From an uncultured Flavobacteriales bacterium (GTDB lineage: Bacteria; Bacteroidota; Bacteroidia; Flavobacteriales_D; Crocinitomicaceae), in NCBI GenBank assembly GCA_913056215.1, contig CAJXMN010000024.1, positions 1-32,547 of the forward strand: DNA of 32,547 bases. Reading direction: 5' to 3'. Positions 16,915 through 26,150 of the stretch are shown here, one piece after another. Both the position numbers and the translations under genes were made by a program. How positions within the stretch are numbered: the stretch's first letter is position 1; every line of letters begins with the position of its first letter. The notes beneath the pieces are model-generated. The model had not been told where the DNA came from, did no database searches, and worked only from the letters and a program-made list of their open reading frames with translations.

Positions 16915-16956
16915 AGCCAAATCAAACAGTTTAAAACGCTTTATTGGCAGAGTAGG
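16915..16956 (+). repeat. 42-bp direct repeat, copy 2 (intergenic)
   Basis: An exact copy of 15507-15548. Read in the transporter's frame it gives SQIKQFKTLYWQSR, then IELF and a TAA at 16969-16971 that overlaps the stop codon of the convergent czcB-like gene. It could be the original transporter 3' end, displaced by an insertion. Confidence 0.95.
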
Positions 16957-16967
16957 ATTGAGCTTTT

Positions 16968-18110
16968 CTAATGCGAATGCCCACCAAATCCAGCTTCTTC
17001 ATCCTTAATCAAATCAAAAGCACCATTTAACAAAAATGTATGATCGTGCCACTTGTTATCAATAGCGATCCAATCGTTTTGACGTTGTATGACTTTAACC
17101 TGGGTGCGTTTGAAATGCGTTTCTCCATCCTGTTTATCTGTCGCAACTAAAACGAAACTTTCCGCATTGATTTCGGTTACAGCAGTTGAAGGGAGTGCTA
17201 ATAGTGAGTCGTCAGCCACGTTTATTTTACCATTTACATAGGCTCCAATCGTTAAATGTGGGGAGATAGAATCAGGATGTGCATGGACGAGTACTCTGCG
17301 GTCGTCCTTAACTTCAGCTCCTATCCGATGTATAGTGGCGGTGTAAATAGCTTTACGTTCTCCGTGTAGCCAAAATTTTAATGGTTGACCTTCGGAAAGT
17401 GCTGGAATATCTTTAGCAAAAACTTGCAGTTCCAAATGAATATGATCCGGATCGACGAGTGCCATTAATTGTGTTTCATCACCCACCCATGTTCCCGTAG
17501 CGATATTTACTGATGAAATAATTCCATCTGAGGGAGCTAATACAGCATAACTGCTCGACATCTCGCCTGAAAGCACAGCATTTGGAGAAATATGGATCAG
17601 CTGTAATTGCTGTTGCAAACTGTTGCGAGTAGCCCGCTTTGAAAAGAAAGCACTTTTTGCTGCAAGAAAATCTTTTTTTGCCACTACATTTTCCTTGTAT
17701 AATTGTTGGAGTCGATGGTATTCCTGTTCGAGATATTCCAATTCACTTTCTGCTGCGACAAAACGCTCCTGTAATTTCAAAATTCCTTGATGTTCAATAA
17801 TAGCCAGTGTTTCCCCTTGCTTTACGTGATCACCTACGATGACTTTCACTTGCTTGATGTAGCCGGGGAGAAAATGACTAATGACATGACGATGTGAAGG
17901 TGGGAGGTCTATTAAGCCCGTGAAATTAATGTTTCGCTCAAAAGAGCGCCGTTGAGGTGCACCAATTTTGTAATCGTTCGCCTCCATTTGATCGTTAGTT
18001 AATACCAAGCCACCTTCTTCGTGATGGTCGTGCACATCTCCCACTGAATTTGTTTTTTCATTGCAGGCTGTGAATATTAAAAATGCGGATATGTAAAATA
18101 TATATTTCAT
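16968..18110 (-). CDS. czcB: RND efflux periplasmic adaptor, CzcB/CusB-like lipoprotein
   Basis: A 380-residue membrane fusion protein that bridges the inner-membrane pump and the outer-membrane channel. It has a lipoprotein signal with lipobox FTAC (Cys16), a His-rich stretch just after (VHDHHEEGG), barrel-sandwich halves GYIKQVKVIVGDHVKQGETLA (written here in part) and APSDGIISSVNIATGTWV, and a helical hairpin between (about 110-175). The C-terminus is again His-rich (GFGGHSH). It starts 9 bases after the fused pump gene and is last in the operon. The His clusters fit capture of divalent metal in the periplasm. The symbol is by family and by the CzcA-type signature of the pump. Confidence 0.88.
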   Translation of the reverse strand: MKYIFYISAFLIFTACNEKTNSVGDVHDHHEEGGLVLTNDQMEANDYKIGAPQRRSFERNINFTGLIDLPPSHRHVISHFLPGYIKQVKVIVGDHVKQGETLAIIEHQGILKLQERFVAAESELEYLEQEYHRLQQLYKENVVAKKDFLAAKSAFFSKRATRNSLQQQLQLIHISPNAVLSGEMSSSYAVLAPSDGIISSVNIATGTWVGDETQLMALVDPDHIHLELQVFAKDIPALSEGQPLKFWLHGERKAIYTATIHRIGAEVKDDRRVLVHAHPDSISPHLTIGAYVNGKINVADDSLLALPSTAVTEINAESFVLVATDKQDGETHFKRTQVKVIQRQNDWIAIDNKWHDHTFLLNGAFDLIKDEEAGFGGHSH

Positions 18111-18119
18111 GATTTTCGC

Positions 18120-21100
18120 TTAAAGAAGTAAATAATTGAGTTGAATTATGGTTTGATTATACCCATTCAGTAGTTTGAGATATTCGAGTTGGATCATTTT
18201 GGCCGTTTCAAGACTTTGCGTGTATTTAAAAAAGTCGATTTCACCCGCATAATAACTTTTCGAAGCTGTTCTGGCAATTTCCTTACTGAGTGCCAGTCCT
18301 TCATTTTCATAATAGTTCAATTGATTCGAGAAATTCTGACGTTGCGCTTTTAGTTGCTTTTTATACGACGCTAAACGGTATTCGTAGTGCTTTTTTTCAT
18401 ATTCCTGAGCTTCGATTTCGAGCTTTTTAGATTGTATTCTTGCACGGTCACCAGAATAAAGTAAGGGGATGCGAATACCAACTTGATAAGCATGAAGATA
18501 ATCATCGAGTCCTCGGTTTGAACCCACTGAATAATTCAAGCTCAGATCCGGAAGCATGCGTTTTTTCTCCAGTTGATAATCATTTTGCTTGATTTTAACT
18601 TGTGATGAAAGAATTAATCTGCCCATGCTGTAAAGGCTATCTACATTTTGTTGGGTCAACTTTTCCAGAGGTGATGATGCGACCTGAAATAGGGTGTCGG
18701 ATTGAATAAAGCTGCGCATCTCTTCATACGCTCTAAGCAATTCACTGTTCACACTTTTAAAATCAGTTTGTATTTTTCGTTGTTTGGAAATTGCGGTTAA
18801 TTTCTCGAGGTTGTTTGAACCACCGAGATCAAAATTGCGCTTTGCTTTAGCGGCGAAATCTGAATAAATACTGTCGAGTTGCTGTAAGACAGATTTGCGT
18901 TCCTCCAAATAGATGAGGTAGTAATATTGCCGTGTAATTTGCTGGAATAATTCTGCTTTTCGAAGTGCATATTTATGTTTTGACAATTGGGTGCGTGAGA
19001 CATTGAGCTTTTTCGCCGAACCATAAGTCGTGGGAAAAGAAAAGTTTTGTTGAACGCCAAACTTATGATTTGGTACACCATTTGGGGCCAAGTCGTTTTC
19101 ATCAAAAGCATTGTAAAATGTTGTTTTTTCAAAATCAAAAGCTGTTTTTTCTGCAGTCTCCCGCGCTTCTATAAGAGTTTGACTTGATGCTAAACCTGAA
19201 TTGTTGGTGTTAGCAATGTTTTTCAGCTGACTCAAGTTAAGTACCTGAGGTTCTTGTCCAAAAGCAAAGCTACCTGAAAAAATCAGCAGGAGAGGAATAA
19301 TTTTCATCGTATTCGAAGTTTTTAAGGATTTTGAAGAACGTGATTTTAACAGTCCGTAAAGTACGGGTAAAATGATTAGTGTCAACAAAGTCGATGTGAT
19401 CAATCCACCGATGACAACGGTAGCCACGGGACGTTGAACTTCGCCACCTGCACCAGTAGAAACAGCCATAGGCAAAAAACCGAGTGCAGTGGTGCTGGCA
19501 GTTAATAAAACGGGCAGCAAACGATCTTTCGCCCCTTTGACAATTAATTCGCGAACAGGAGTAGTTGAAAAATCAAAGGTTTTATAGTGCTCAATTAAAA
19601 TTATTCCGTTGAGTACTGCAATACCGAACAATGCGATAAATCCAACACCAGCGGAAATACTAAAAGGCATGTCGCGAACCCATAAGAGTAAGACGCCCCC
19701 AACAGCGGCTATAGGAATAGCACTAAAGATTAAAACAGACTCGATAATAGATTTAAATGCAAAATACAGCATAATGAAAATTAATGCGAGAGCAACGGGA
19801 ACAGCATAAAGCAATCGGTTTGAAGCACGTTGAAGATTTTCGAATTGTCCACCATAGGTAATACGATAACCGACAGGAAGGTCCAATTGCTCATCTAAGC
19901 GAGCTTTTATCTTATCCACAACTGTTTGTAAGTCACTATTCCGAACGTTAACTCCAACTACGATTCTACGATTTGTTTGATCACGTGAAATTTGAGCGGG
20001 ACCTTCCTCATATGAAATAGAGGCAACCTCATTCAGCGGGATTTTAGTGTCCTTCGGCGTATCGATCATGAGACCTTGAAGATCCTCAATTGATTCGCGG
20101 TGATTTGCCTGAACGCGCGCGACGAGATCAAATCGCTTTTCTCCTTCGAAGATGACTCCCATCTTTTTACCTGCAAAGGCCATAGAAACGATTTCGTTGA
20201 GTTCCGTTATATTTAATCCGTACATCGCCAATTTATCGCGCTGGTAACGTACCCTCATTTGAGGCAACCCGGTGACCTTTTCAACAACAATATCTGTTGC
20301 TCCAGGAATATTCTTAATCAAGGATTTAATCGTTTTACCTTTGGATTGTAATAAATCCAGATCTTCGCCAAATATTTTTATTGCAATATCCGATCGCACG
20401 CCAGTGATTAACTCGTTGAAGCGCATTTCGATGGGTTGAGAAAATTCAATGCCAATAGCGGGTATGATTTCCAGTACTTTTTTGATGGAATCTGCCAGTG
20501 CATCTTTAGAGTCTGCTGTAACCCATTCTGATTTATCTTTGAGGATTACCATCACATCTGTTTGCTCCATTGACATGGGATCGGTAGGCACTTCTGCTGC
20601 ACCAATACGGGTAACTGCAGTTTTTACTTCAGGGAAATTATCTAATAATAGCTGTTCAATTTTTGTTGATGTTTCGATTACTTTTTCTAAGGATTTCCCG
20701 GTTTTCATTACGGGTTGGATAACAAAATCTCCTTCGTCTAATTGAGGAACAAATTCTCCACCCATGTTGGAAAAAACAACAAATCCAATTGCAAGAAGTC
20801 CAATTGAACTTCCGATCACTACCTTCTTTTGGCGCAAAGCCCATTTAAGTGAGGGAATATACGCCCAACGGACTCCTTCCAGAATTTTTTCTGAAATTTT
20901 AAACCTGTTTTTAGCTTTACTATTTATAAAAATGGATGACATCACCGGAACATAGGTGAGGCAAGTAATTATCGCACCAATAATGGCAAATATAAAAGTC
21001 AGTGCCATCGGAATAAACATTTTCCCTTCGACTCCGCTTAACGAGAGAATTGGAATGAAGACAATAATGATAATGAGCTGACCGAAAATGGCAGATCGCA

Positions 21101-22436
21101 TCATTCTAGATGTTGCTTTTATGGTGGTTTCGTCCTTGTCTTCCTGATTGAGCGATCCCTTTTTAGATGCTTTTTGTAGAAGTCGTAGCGCTGTAAATTC
21201 AACAATGATGACAGCTCCATCGATGATGATTCCAAAATCGAGTGCGCCCATACTCATTAAGTTAACATCGATATTGAAAACATACATTAAGGAAAGCGCA
21301 ATCAAAAAACACAATGGAATTACAGATGAAATGATCAGTCCTGCGCGAATATTCCCAATCAAAAGAATAACGACGATGGCAACAATGATAAAACCAATCA
21401 GTAGATTTTCAATGACTGTAGAGATTGTTTTGCTAACCAATGTACTCCGTTCAAGAAATGGTACTATTTCTACTCCTTCGGGTAGTGATTCTTGCAATTG
21501 TGCTATACGCGCTTTGACAGCTTCAGTTACCTCGTTAGAATTGGCTCCCTTTAACATCATGATTTGACCCATGACCTTTTCACCTTCTCCATCACTTGTA
21601 ACAGCTCCAAAACGAGGTGCATGCCCCATTTGAACTTTGGCAATATTACCGACCGTGACTGGCTGATTTTCTTTAACAGTAATGACGGTTTTACGTATGT
21701 CTTCAAGGTCTTCAACCAATCCTTCTCCACGAATAAAATAGGCTTGGTCTTCTTTTTCAATGTAACTCCCTCCCGCAACACTATTATTTTTTTGTAGTGC
21801 ATCAAAGAAGTCGTTAATAGAAATACCTTTCGCATGGAGTTCGGCTGTGTTGATAGCGACTTCGTATTGTTTGAGGTATCCTCCCCAAGTATTGATTTCA
21901 ACCACACCATTGATTCCAGCTAGTTGACGTCGTACCAACCAATCTTGAATGGTTCGTAAATCTGTTAGCGAGTAATTGTCTTTGTGTGCTTCATCAACCT
22001 CAATGGTATATTGGTAAATTTCTCCTAAACCAGTTGAAATAGGGCCCATTTCTGGTGAGCCAAACCCTTTAGGGATTTTGTCCTCAGCAGATTTGATTTT
22101 TTCTGCAATTAATTGTCGCGGCAGATAGGTCCCCATATCGTCTTCAAAGACCAAGGTGACGACAGAAAGTCCAAACTTTGAAGTCGAGCGAATTTCTTTA
22201 ATTCCCGGAAGATTCGCCATTTCCAACTCGATGGGATACGTGATAAACTGCTCGACATCGAGTGTTGAGAGGTTTCGCGAAGTTGTTAGTACCTGAACTT
22301 GATTGTTGGTCACATCGGGAACAGCACCTATAGAAATCCGGGAAATGGCATAAATACCAAATCCTATAATAAAAGCTGTGAAAAGTAAAACGATAAACTT
22401 GTTCCTTACACTGGAACGAATAATTTTTGCTAACAT
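18120..22436 (-). CDS. czcA: CzcA-type heavy-metal RND pump fused to a TolC-like outer-membrane channel
   Basis: A 1438-residue fusion. Residues 1 to about 1035 are a full HME-RND proton-driven metal exporter; helix 4 carries MGALDFGIIIDGAVIIVE (from Met396, with Asp400 and Asp406). This is the form seen in CzcA-like Zn/Co/Cd/Ni pumps rather than the copper/silver CusA form. After a basic linker (SRSSKSLKTSNT), residues 1044-1061 (MKIIPLLLIFSGSFAFGQ) look like a complete signal peptide with a cleavage site. Residues 1062-1438 are a TolC-family outer-membrane factor with two helical repeats. Cleavage after translocation would free the channel. Such fusions are known in Bacteroidota. An internal start at the 1044 ATG (19307) is an alternative source of a free channel protein. 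Confidence 0.92.
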   Translation of the reverse strand: MLAKIIRSSVRNKFIVLLFTAFIIGFGIYAISRISIGAVPDVTNNQVQVLTTSRNLSTLDVEQFITYPIELEMANLPGIKEIRSTSKFGLSVVTLVFEDDMGTYLPRQLIAEKIKSAEDKIPKGFGSPEMGPISTGLGEIYQYTIEVDEAHKDNYSLTDLRTIQDWLVRRQLAGINGVVEINTWGGYLKQYEVAINTAELHAKGISINDFFDALQKNNSVAGGSYIEKEDQAYFIRGEGLVEDLEDIRKTVITVKENQPVTVGNIAKVQMGHAPRFGAVTSDGEGEKVMGQIMMLKGANSNEVTEAVKARIAQLQESLPEGVEIVPFLERSTLVSKTISTVIENLLIGFIIVAIVVILLIGNIRAGLIISSVIPLCFLIALSLMYVFNIDVNLMSMGALDFGIIIDGAVIIVEFTALRLLQKASKKGSLNQEDKDETTIKATSRMMRSAIFGQLIIIIVFIPILSLSGVEGKMFIPMALTFIFAIIGAIITCLTYVPVMSSIFINSKAKNRFKISEKILEGVRWAYIPSLKWALRQKKVVIGSSIGLLAIGFVVFSNMGGEFVPQLDEGDFVIQPVMKTGKSLEKVIETSTKIEQLLLDNFPEVKTAVTRIGAAEVPTDPMSMEQTDVMVILKDKSEWVTADSKDALADSIKKVLEIIPAIGIEFSQPIEMRFNELITGVRSDIAIKIFGEDLDLLQSKGKTIKSLIKNIPGATDIVVEKVTGLPQMRVRYQRDKLAMYGLNITELNEIVSMAFAGKKMGVIFEGEKRFDLVARVQANHRESIEDLQGLMIDTPKDTKIPLNEVASISYEEGPAQISRDQTNRRIVVGVNVRNSDLQTVVDKIKARLDEQLDLPVGYRITYGGQFENLQRASNRLLYAVPVALALIFIMLYFAFKSIIESVLIFSAIPIAAVGGVLLLWVRDMPFSISAGVGFIALFGIAVLNGIILIEHYKTFDFSTTPVRELIVKGAKDRLLPVLLTASTTALGFLPMAVSTGAGGEVQRPVATVVIGGLITSTLLTLIILPVLYGLLKSRSSKSLKTSNTMKIIPLLLIFSGSFAFGQEPQVLNLSQLKNIANTNNSGLASSQTLIEARETAEKTAFDFEKTTFYNAFDENDLAPNGVPNHKFGVQQNFSFPTTYGSAKKLNVSRTQLSKHKYALRKAELFQQITRQYYYLIYLEERKSVLQQLDSIYSDFAAKAKRNFDLGGSNNLEKLTAISKQRKIQTDFKSVNSELLRAYEEMRSFIQSDTLFQVASSPLEKLTQQNVDSLYSMGRLILSSQVKIKQNDYQLEKKRMLPDLSLNYSVGSNRGLDDYLHAYQVGIRIPLLYSGDRARIQSKKLEIEAQEYEKKHYEYRLASYKKQLKAQRQNFSNQLNYYENEGLALSKEIARTASKSYYAGEIDFFKYTQSLETAKMIQLEYLKLLNGYNQTIIQLNYLLL

Positions 22437-22473
22437 GGATTAAACGGATAAAAAGTGAATAAAATCGAACTTT

Positions 22474-22860
22474 CTAACAGCCGTTTTTGGGTGGTTGAAG
22501 AAGGTTTGAAGCCGCCACAGAAGTATGCGGTTCTTCGTAGTAGAAATAATGTTCAGAAACGTTGTTTTCGGGTTGGTAAGCTACGACGAATTCGGGGTGG
22601 TCAATTTTAAGATCTATACAAACGTGGTGCGAGTGATGAAAGGGAAGATTTTTGTGATCTTCGTTGTTCTCGTTCTTATGTTGCTCTTTCTGCCCTCCGT
22701 AATGCTTGTTGATAAAAGTCAGCAAACTGTCTCCATCACTTTCATGATGCTCCTGATAATGTTCGAGTAGCTCTGGTAGTTTAGTAATATCAGTAACGCT
22801 CAAATGAAGAGACTGGGCAATCGTTAACGACATTAGCGGTATGAGCAATAACAACTTCAC
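22474..22860 (-). CDS. Small His-rich exported protein of the metal efflux operon
   Basis: A 128-residue protein with a signal peptide (MKLLLLIPLMSLTIAQ) and many His residues in clusters (HYQEHHESDGDS, NKHYGGQKEQHKNENNEDHK, LPFHHSHH), ending LLQPPKNGC. It is first in the leftward operon, 37 bases before the pump gene. I recall similar small proteins ahead of czc/cus genes in other Bacteroidota, but not their function; periplasmic metal binding or sensing is an inference from the His content. The start is a GTG at 22860: Lys2 plus the hydrophobic run makes a good signal peptide, and the next in-frame ATG would cut it. An exact -7 element lies only 4 bases upstream, so the mRNA is nearly leaderless. 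Confidence 0.75.
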   Translation of the reverse strand: MKLLLLIPLMSLTIAQSLHLSVTDITKLPELLEHYQEHHESDGDSLLTFINKHYGGQKEQHKNENNEDHKNLPFHHSHHVCIDLKIDHPEFVVAYQPENNVSEHYFYYEEPHTSVAASNLLQPPKNGC

Positions 22861-22864
22861 GTAA

Positions 22865-22872
22865 CAAAATTA
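22865..22872 (-). promoter_or_regulatory. -7 promoter element of the metal efflux operon
   Basis: Read on the minus strand this is TAATTTTG, an exact TAnnTTTG match. Only 4 bases separate it from the GTG start codon of the His-rich protein. Confidence 0.5.
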
Positions 22873-22966
22873 AAGAAAAAAAAGGAAAGAATGATTTTAA
22901 ACTAGTTGAAAGCTAAATAATCGTCATTGTTCGTTAATTAAGACATCTAAGGAAAAAAAGCAATAA

Positions 22967-23206
22967 CTACTTCTTTATTTGAGTATCTTCGTCTTCGTCG
23001 TGATTTGGATCAGTAATGGTTATATCGTCGTCATCGCGTACCAGACCACCTTCATTGTCGTCACCTTCATCTCCTTTTTCAAAACAAGAGTGATCGCGGG
23101 AATCATTATTTTCACGCGGCTGAATATCTGATTTATGACAGCTACCCAACGCAAACAAACCAATTGCGAATATTGAAAAGACTGTATATCGAATCGACTT
23201 TACCAT
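22967..23206 (-). CDS. Small acidic lipoprotein
   Basis: A 79-residue protein with a lipoprotein signal: MVKSIRYTVFSIFAIGLFAL followed by GSC (Cys23). The mature part is short and very acidic (GDEGDDNEGG, RDDDDITITDPNHDEDED) and ends in KK. Small lipoproteins with an ITDP-type acidic tail are common in Bacteroidota; their function is unknown to me. The start is set by the promoter: an upstream in-frame TTG (23218) lies inside the -7 element TATATTTG at 23216-23223, so translation should begin at the ATG at 23206. It follows the sensor kinase gene but has its own promoter, so it may be a separate unit. Confidence 0.7.
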   Translation of the reverse strand: MVKSIRYTVFSIFAIGLFALGSCHKSDIQPRENNDSRDHSCFEKGDEGDDNEGGLVRDDDDITITDPNHDEDEDTQIKK

Positions 23207-23215
23207 AATTACCTT

Positions 23216-23223
23216 CAAATATA
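23216..23223 (-). promoter_or_regulatory. -7 promoter element of the acidic lipoprotein gene
   Basis: Read on the minus strand this is TATATTTG, an exact TAnnTTTG match, with 9 bases between it and the ATG at 23206. It fits in the gap after the kinase stop codon. Confidence 0.55.
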
Positions 23224-23237
23224 AAGTAATTTTATCG

Positions 23238-26150
23238 TTATTCCAAATATTGTTTGATTAGTTTGAATATAACGAGCGTTCCTTTTACGGAACCGTCTTC
23301 ATTGTAAAGTTGTTGAGGTCCAATCATTTCAATAGATCGAGCAGATATTTTTTGTAAGAGATCAATGCGACCTTTTGTGATGAGCATACCTTGAGATTCA
23401 TGGTCTCCTGTCTCTGGATGCTTCTTTTTTACAGACTGTTCAATTCCTACACCGTTATCACAAATTTCTATACGGATATGGTCAAGATGATCGGTGATAT
23501 TAATCGTTATCTGTCCTTTGCGCTTTTTTAATGGCAAAATACCATGAATAATACTGTTTTCAACGAAAGGCTGTAAAAACATTGCGGGCACTTTAAGTAG
23601 CTCTATCTCTACATTTGCTCCCACGTTGATGGAGTAGTTGATTTTATTTTGAAACCGCATCGATTCCAGGTCGAGGTAAAGTTGGAGTCGTTCTAGTTCA
23701 TCACCGAGCGCTACCATTCCGTCTTTACGGTGTGAGCTATCCAGATTTTTTCGAATAAGTTTAGCAAAACGCGATAAGTATTTATTGGCCGATTTTTTGT
23801 CTGACGAATTGATATAATATTGAATGGAGTTTAAAGAATTGAAGATAAAATGACGATTCATACTCGCGTTGAGTGATTGTTGTTCGAGCTTGGTCAGTTT
23901 ATTTTTAAATTCCAGTTGCAGGCGATAATTTTTCCTTCTGAGCTGTGCAACACGAACGCGATCGAGGGCGTAAACAATCAGTCCTGCAAGAAGAACCATG
24001 ATACTATAAAACCACCAGGTTCTGTAAAAAGGAGGAAGCACTTCTATAGCTGTTTTAAAACTACTGGATTGCTTTCCAATTTGGTTGGTTGCACGAAAAT
24101 GTAAGGTGTAATTCCCTAATGGTAAATTGGTGAAATTGACTGTTGGATTCTCTGAAAGTGGCGACCATTTTTCTGAAAATCCTTCTAGTCGATATTGATA
24201 TTGAAGGTCGTCGGGATGGGTGAGAAAAAGTACGTCAAAATTGAATTGTACATCATTGTTTTTATAGGCGATTTGGAGCTGGCCTTCAGTTGTCGATTTA
24301 ATGGCTTGTAATCGGCTATTCGGAATGGGTTTGAAATTGATATGAATTCCTGTGAGGTTTATTTTTGGAGGAGCGGAGGTATAAAGAAGGTGTCGTTTTT
24401 GGAGATGCATTTTCATTAACCCTGAGGCCGTTCCAAACCAAAAAATATCGCGATTTTTATCGTAATAATGAGCGTTTAGATTAGTCTCTAAATCAACAAG
24501 ACCCTCATTAATAGAGTAGTGGTGGATGATTGCTCCCGACTCACTCAGTTCATACATTCCACTATTGGTGCCTACGAAGAAAACAGTATCAATGTGCTGG
24601 ATAAAGTTGACATAATCGTTGCCCGTCTTCCGCTGTAAAATTTTTCGTTTGAAAGTGTCTTCGTCCTGGATATAAAGTCCGTTTTCAGTTCCCGCCCATA
24701 ACTTTCCTCTGGGATCTTGTTCAATGCAGTTAACACCAGCCTCAAATGCCGCAATATTCTTGGTTTTTCCATTTTTGAGTTCAATTACTCCTTCCTGACT
24801 AGCCATAAATAAGGCATCTTCTTGCTGAATGAAATCACGAACGTTTCTACCTAAATCATTTTGCGCTGTTAGGGGTGTTATTTGTCTTTGATTTAGATTG
24901 AATGCTACAGGAGCCTCGGCTGTCCCGATGTAAAAGGTACTATCATTAATCGCCTTTACACCTCTTATGCGATTGGCAGGCAATCCATCTTCTTCATAAA
25001 AGCTATACCATTGATTATAGTCGTAATAAAAAAGTCCGAAATTACTACCGAAAACAATGCCTTCTTCACTGTAATCCATACTCCAAACACTGCTCGGAAT
25101 GTAATCGATTGGTTTGATTTCTTCGTTCTTGCTTACGCGAAAAATACCTTTGTCGTAAGTCGAAATCCAGCGATCATCATTTTTATCTTTAATAATTGAT
25201 ATCACAAGGTTGCTGGGCCATCCATTCTTTTTAGAATAATAGTTAAATGTTTCTCCAGTAAATCGAATAAGTCCTTTCCCCCCTGTGCCTAGCCAATAGT
25301 TGCGCTCGCGATCGATAAAAATGGTGTTAATGTCGTTGATGGGCAGCCCTGTAGATTCAGTTAACCTTAAAATGGTGTCTTTCTCCAGGCAAACTGCGCC
25401 TTCTCTGGAATTCAGCCAGAAATTACCGAAGGGGTCAGTAATCATGGAGCGAAAAGGGGTGTTTTGTTGGCGGTAAATGGTGTCGATCTGTCCGCTGTAT
25501 TTAACGTGAAGCAAAGAGCCATCATAGGTAGTTGCTAAAATGGAGTCACGCAATAAGTGTACTGATGAAAAAGAGGTGTTTTTAGTATGAGGTATAGTCT
25601 CGAATTTCCCAGAATTATATCTTTGAATACCATTACGTGTAGCTAGAAGTATGTCTTTGTTTTTCATAACACCACCGCGAATACGTTCTGGGCTATTGTT
25701 GATCACATTGAGCTGTTGTGTTGCTTTATTCAACTCCAATAATCCGTTGCCATTGGTCATCACTAAAATTTTTTTACCGTATTTAAGGATAGAAGTGACA
25801 TTAGCAGGGGGTAAATGGGGGGGGAACTTCGCATAACAGAAGGTGTCTGACTTGTATTGATAGGAAATACCCTTGTCGTGACCAATGAACAATGTATCAT
25901 CGATGATGTTCAAATGCACTGCACGATTGTTGAGCAAGCCACTGCTCTTACCGTAAGTAAGAAATGAAGTGCCATCAAAACGCGCTAGACCACCAAAAGT
26001 TGCAATCCAAAGATATCCTTCTTCGTCCTGCTCAATGGCGTTGACTTGTGATTGAGGGAGACCTTCACTCGTGCTATATTCTAAAAAGGAATAGTTTTGT
26101 GCGTAGTAATAAAAAGGCAGAAATAATAATAGAAAGCAGCACCATTTCAT
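23238..26150 (-). CDS. Sensor histidine kinase, Reg_prop/Y_Y_Y periplasmic sensor with LytS-type kinase
   Basis: A 970-residue membrane sensor. It has a signal peptide (to about residue 18), then two-component-propeller repeats over about 25-600 (for example EDEEGYLWIATFGGLARFDG-like motifs with G-L-W-x-G/A-T), a Y_Y_Y domain (about 630-700, with LPLGNYTLHFRATN), one membrane helix (about 713-733) and a short coiled linker. A His_kinase domain follows, with phosphoacceptor His767 in MNRHFIFNSLNSIQ, N-box LQPFVENSIIHG and G-box CDNGVGI. The residue before His is Arg rather than the common Pro. The gene overlaps the upstream LytTR regulator by one base (TAATG), so they are translationally coupled partners. 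The ligand is unknown. Confidence 0.93.
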   Translation of the reverse strand: MKWCCFLLLFLPFYYYAQNYSFLEYSTSEGLPQSQVNAIEQDEEGYLWIATFGGLARFDGTSFLTYGKSSGLLNNRAVHLNIIDDTLFIGHDKGISYQYKSDTFCYAKFPPHLPPANVTSILKYGKKILVMTNGNGLLELNKATQQLNVINNSPERIRGGVMKNKDILLATRNGIQRYNSGKFETIPHTKNTSFSSVHLLRDSILATTYDGSLLHVKYSGQIDTIYRQQNTPFRSMITDPFGNFWLNSREGAVCLEKDTILRLTESTGLPINDINTIFIDRERNYWLGTGGKGLIRFTGETFNYYSKKNGWPSNLVISIIKDKNDDRWISTYDKGIFRVSKNEEIKPIDYIPSSVWSMDYSEEGIVFGSNFGLFYYDYNQWYSFYEEDGLPANRIRGVKAINDSTFYIGTAEAPVAFNLNQRQITPLTAQNDLGRNVRDFIQQEDALFMASQEGVIELKNGKTKNIAAFEAGVNCIEQDPRGKLWAGTENGLYIQDEDTFKRKILQRKTGNDYVNFIQHIDTVFFVGTNSGMYELSESGAIIHHYSINEGLVDLETNLNAHYYDKNRDIFWFGTASGLMKMHLQKRHLLYTSAPPKINLTGIHINFKPIPNSRLQAIKSTTEGQLQIAYKNNDVQFNFDVLFLTHPDDLQYQYRLEGFSEKWSPLSENPTVNFTNLPLGNYTLHFRATNQIGKQSSSFKTAIEVLPPFYRTWWFYSIMVLLAGLIVYALDRVRVAQLRRKNYRLQLEFKNKLTKLEQQSLNASMNRHFIFNSLNSIQYYINSSDKKSANKYLSRFAKLIRKNLDSSHRKDGMVALGDELERLQLYLDLESMRFQNKINYSINVGANVEIELLKVPAMFLQPFVENSIIHGILPLKKRKGQITINITDHLDHIRIEICDNGVGIEQSVKKKHPETGDHESQGMLITKGRIDLLQKISARSIEMIGPQQLYNEDGSVKGTLVIFKLIKQYLE

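Noticed and set aside
18120-19307. Separate TolC gene starting at the internal ATG
   Set aside because: The frame with the pump is uninterrupted and this fusion is known in Bacteroidota, so one gene is annotated; internal initiation is kept as a finding.
21148-21567. 139-codon frame antisense to the czcA-like gene
   Set aside because: It overlaps the conserved membrane helices of the pump and shows no domain of its own.
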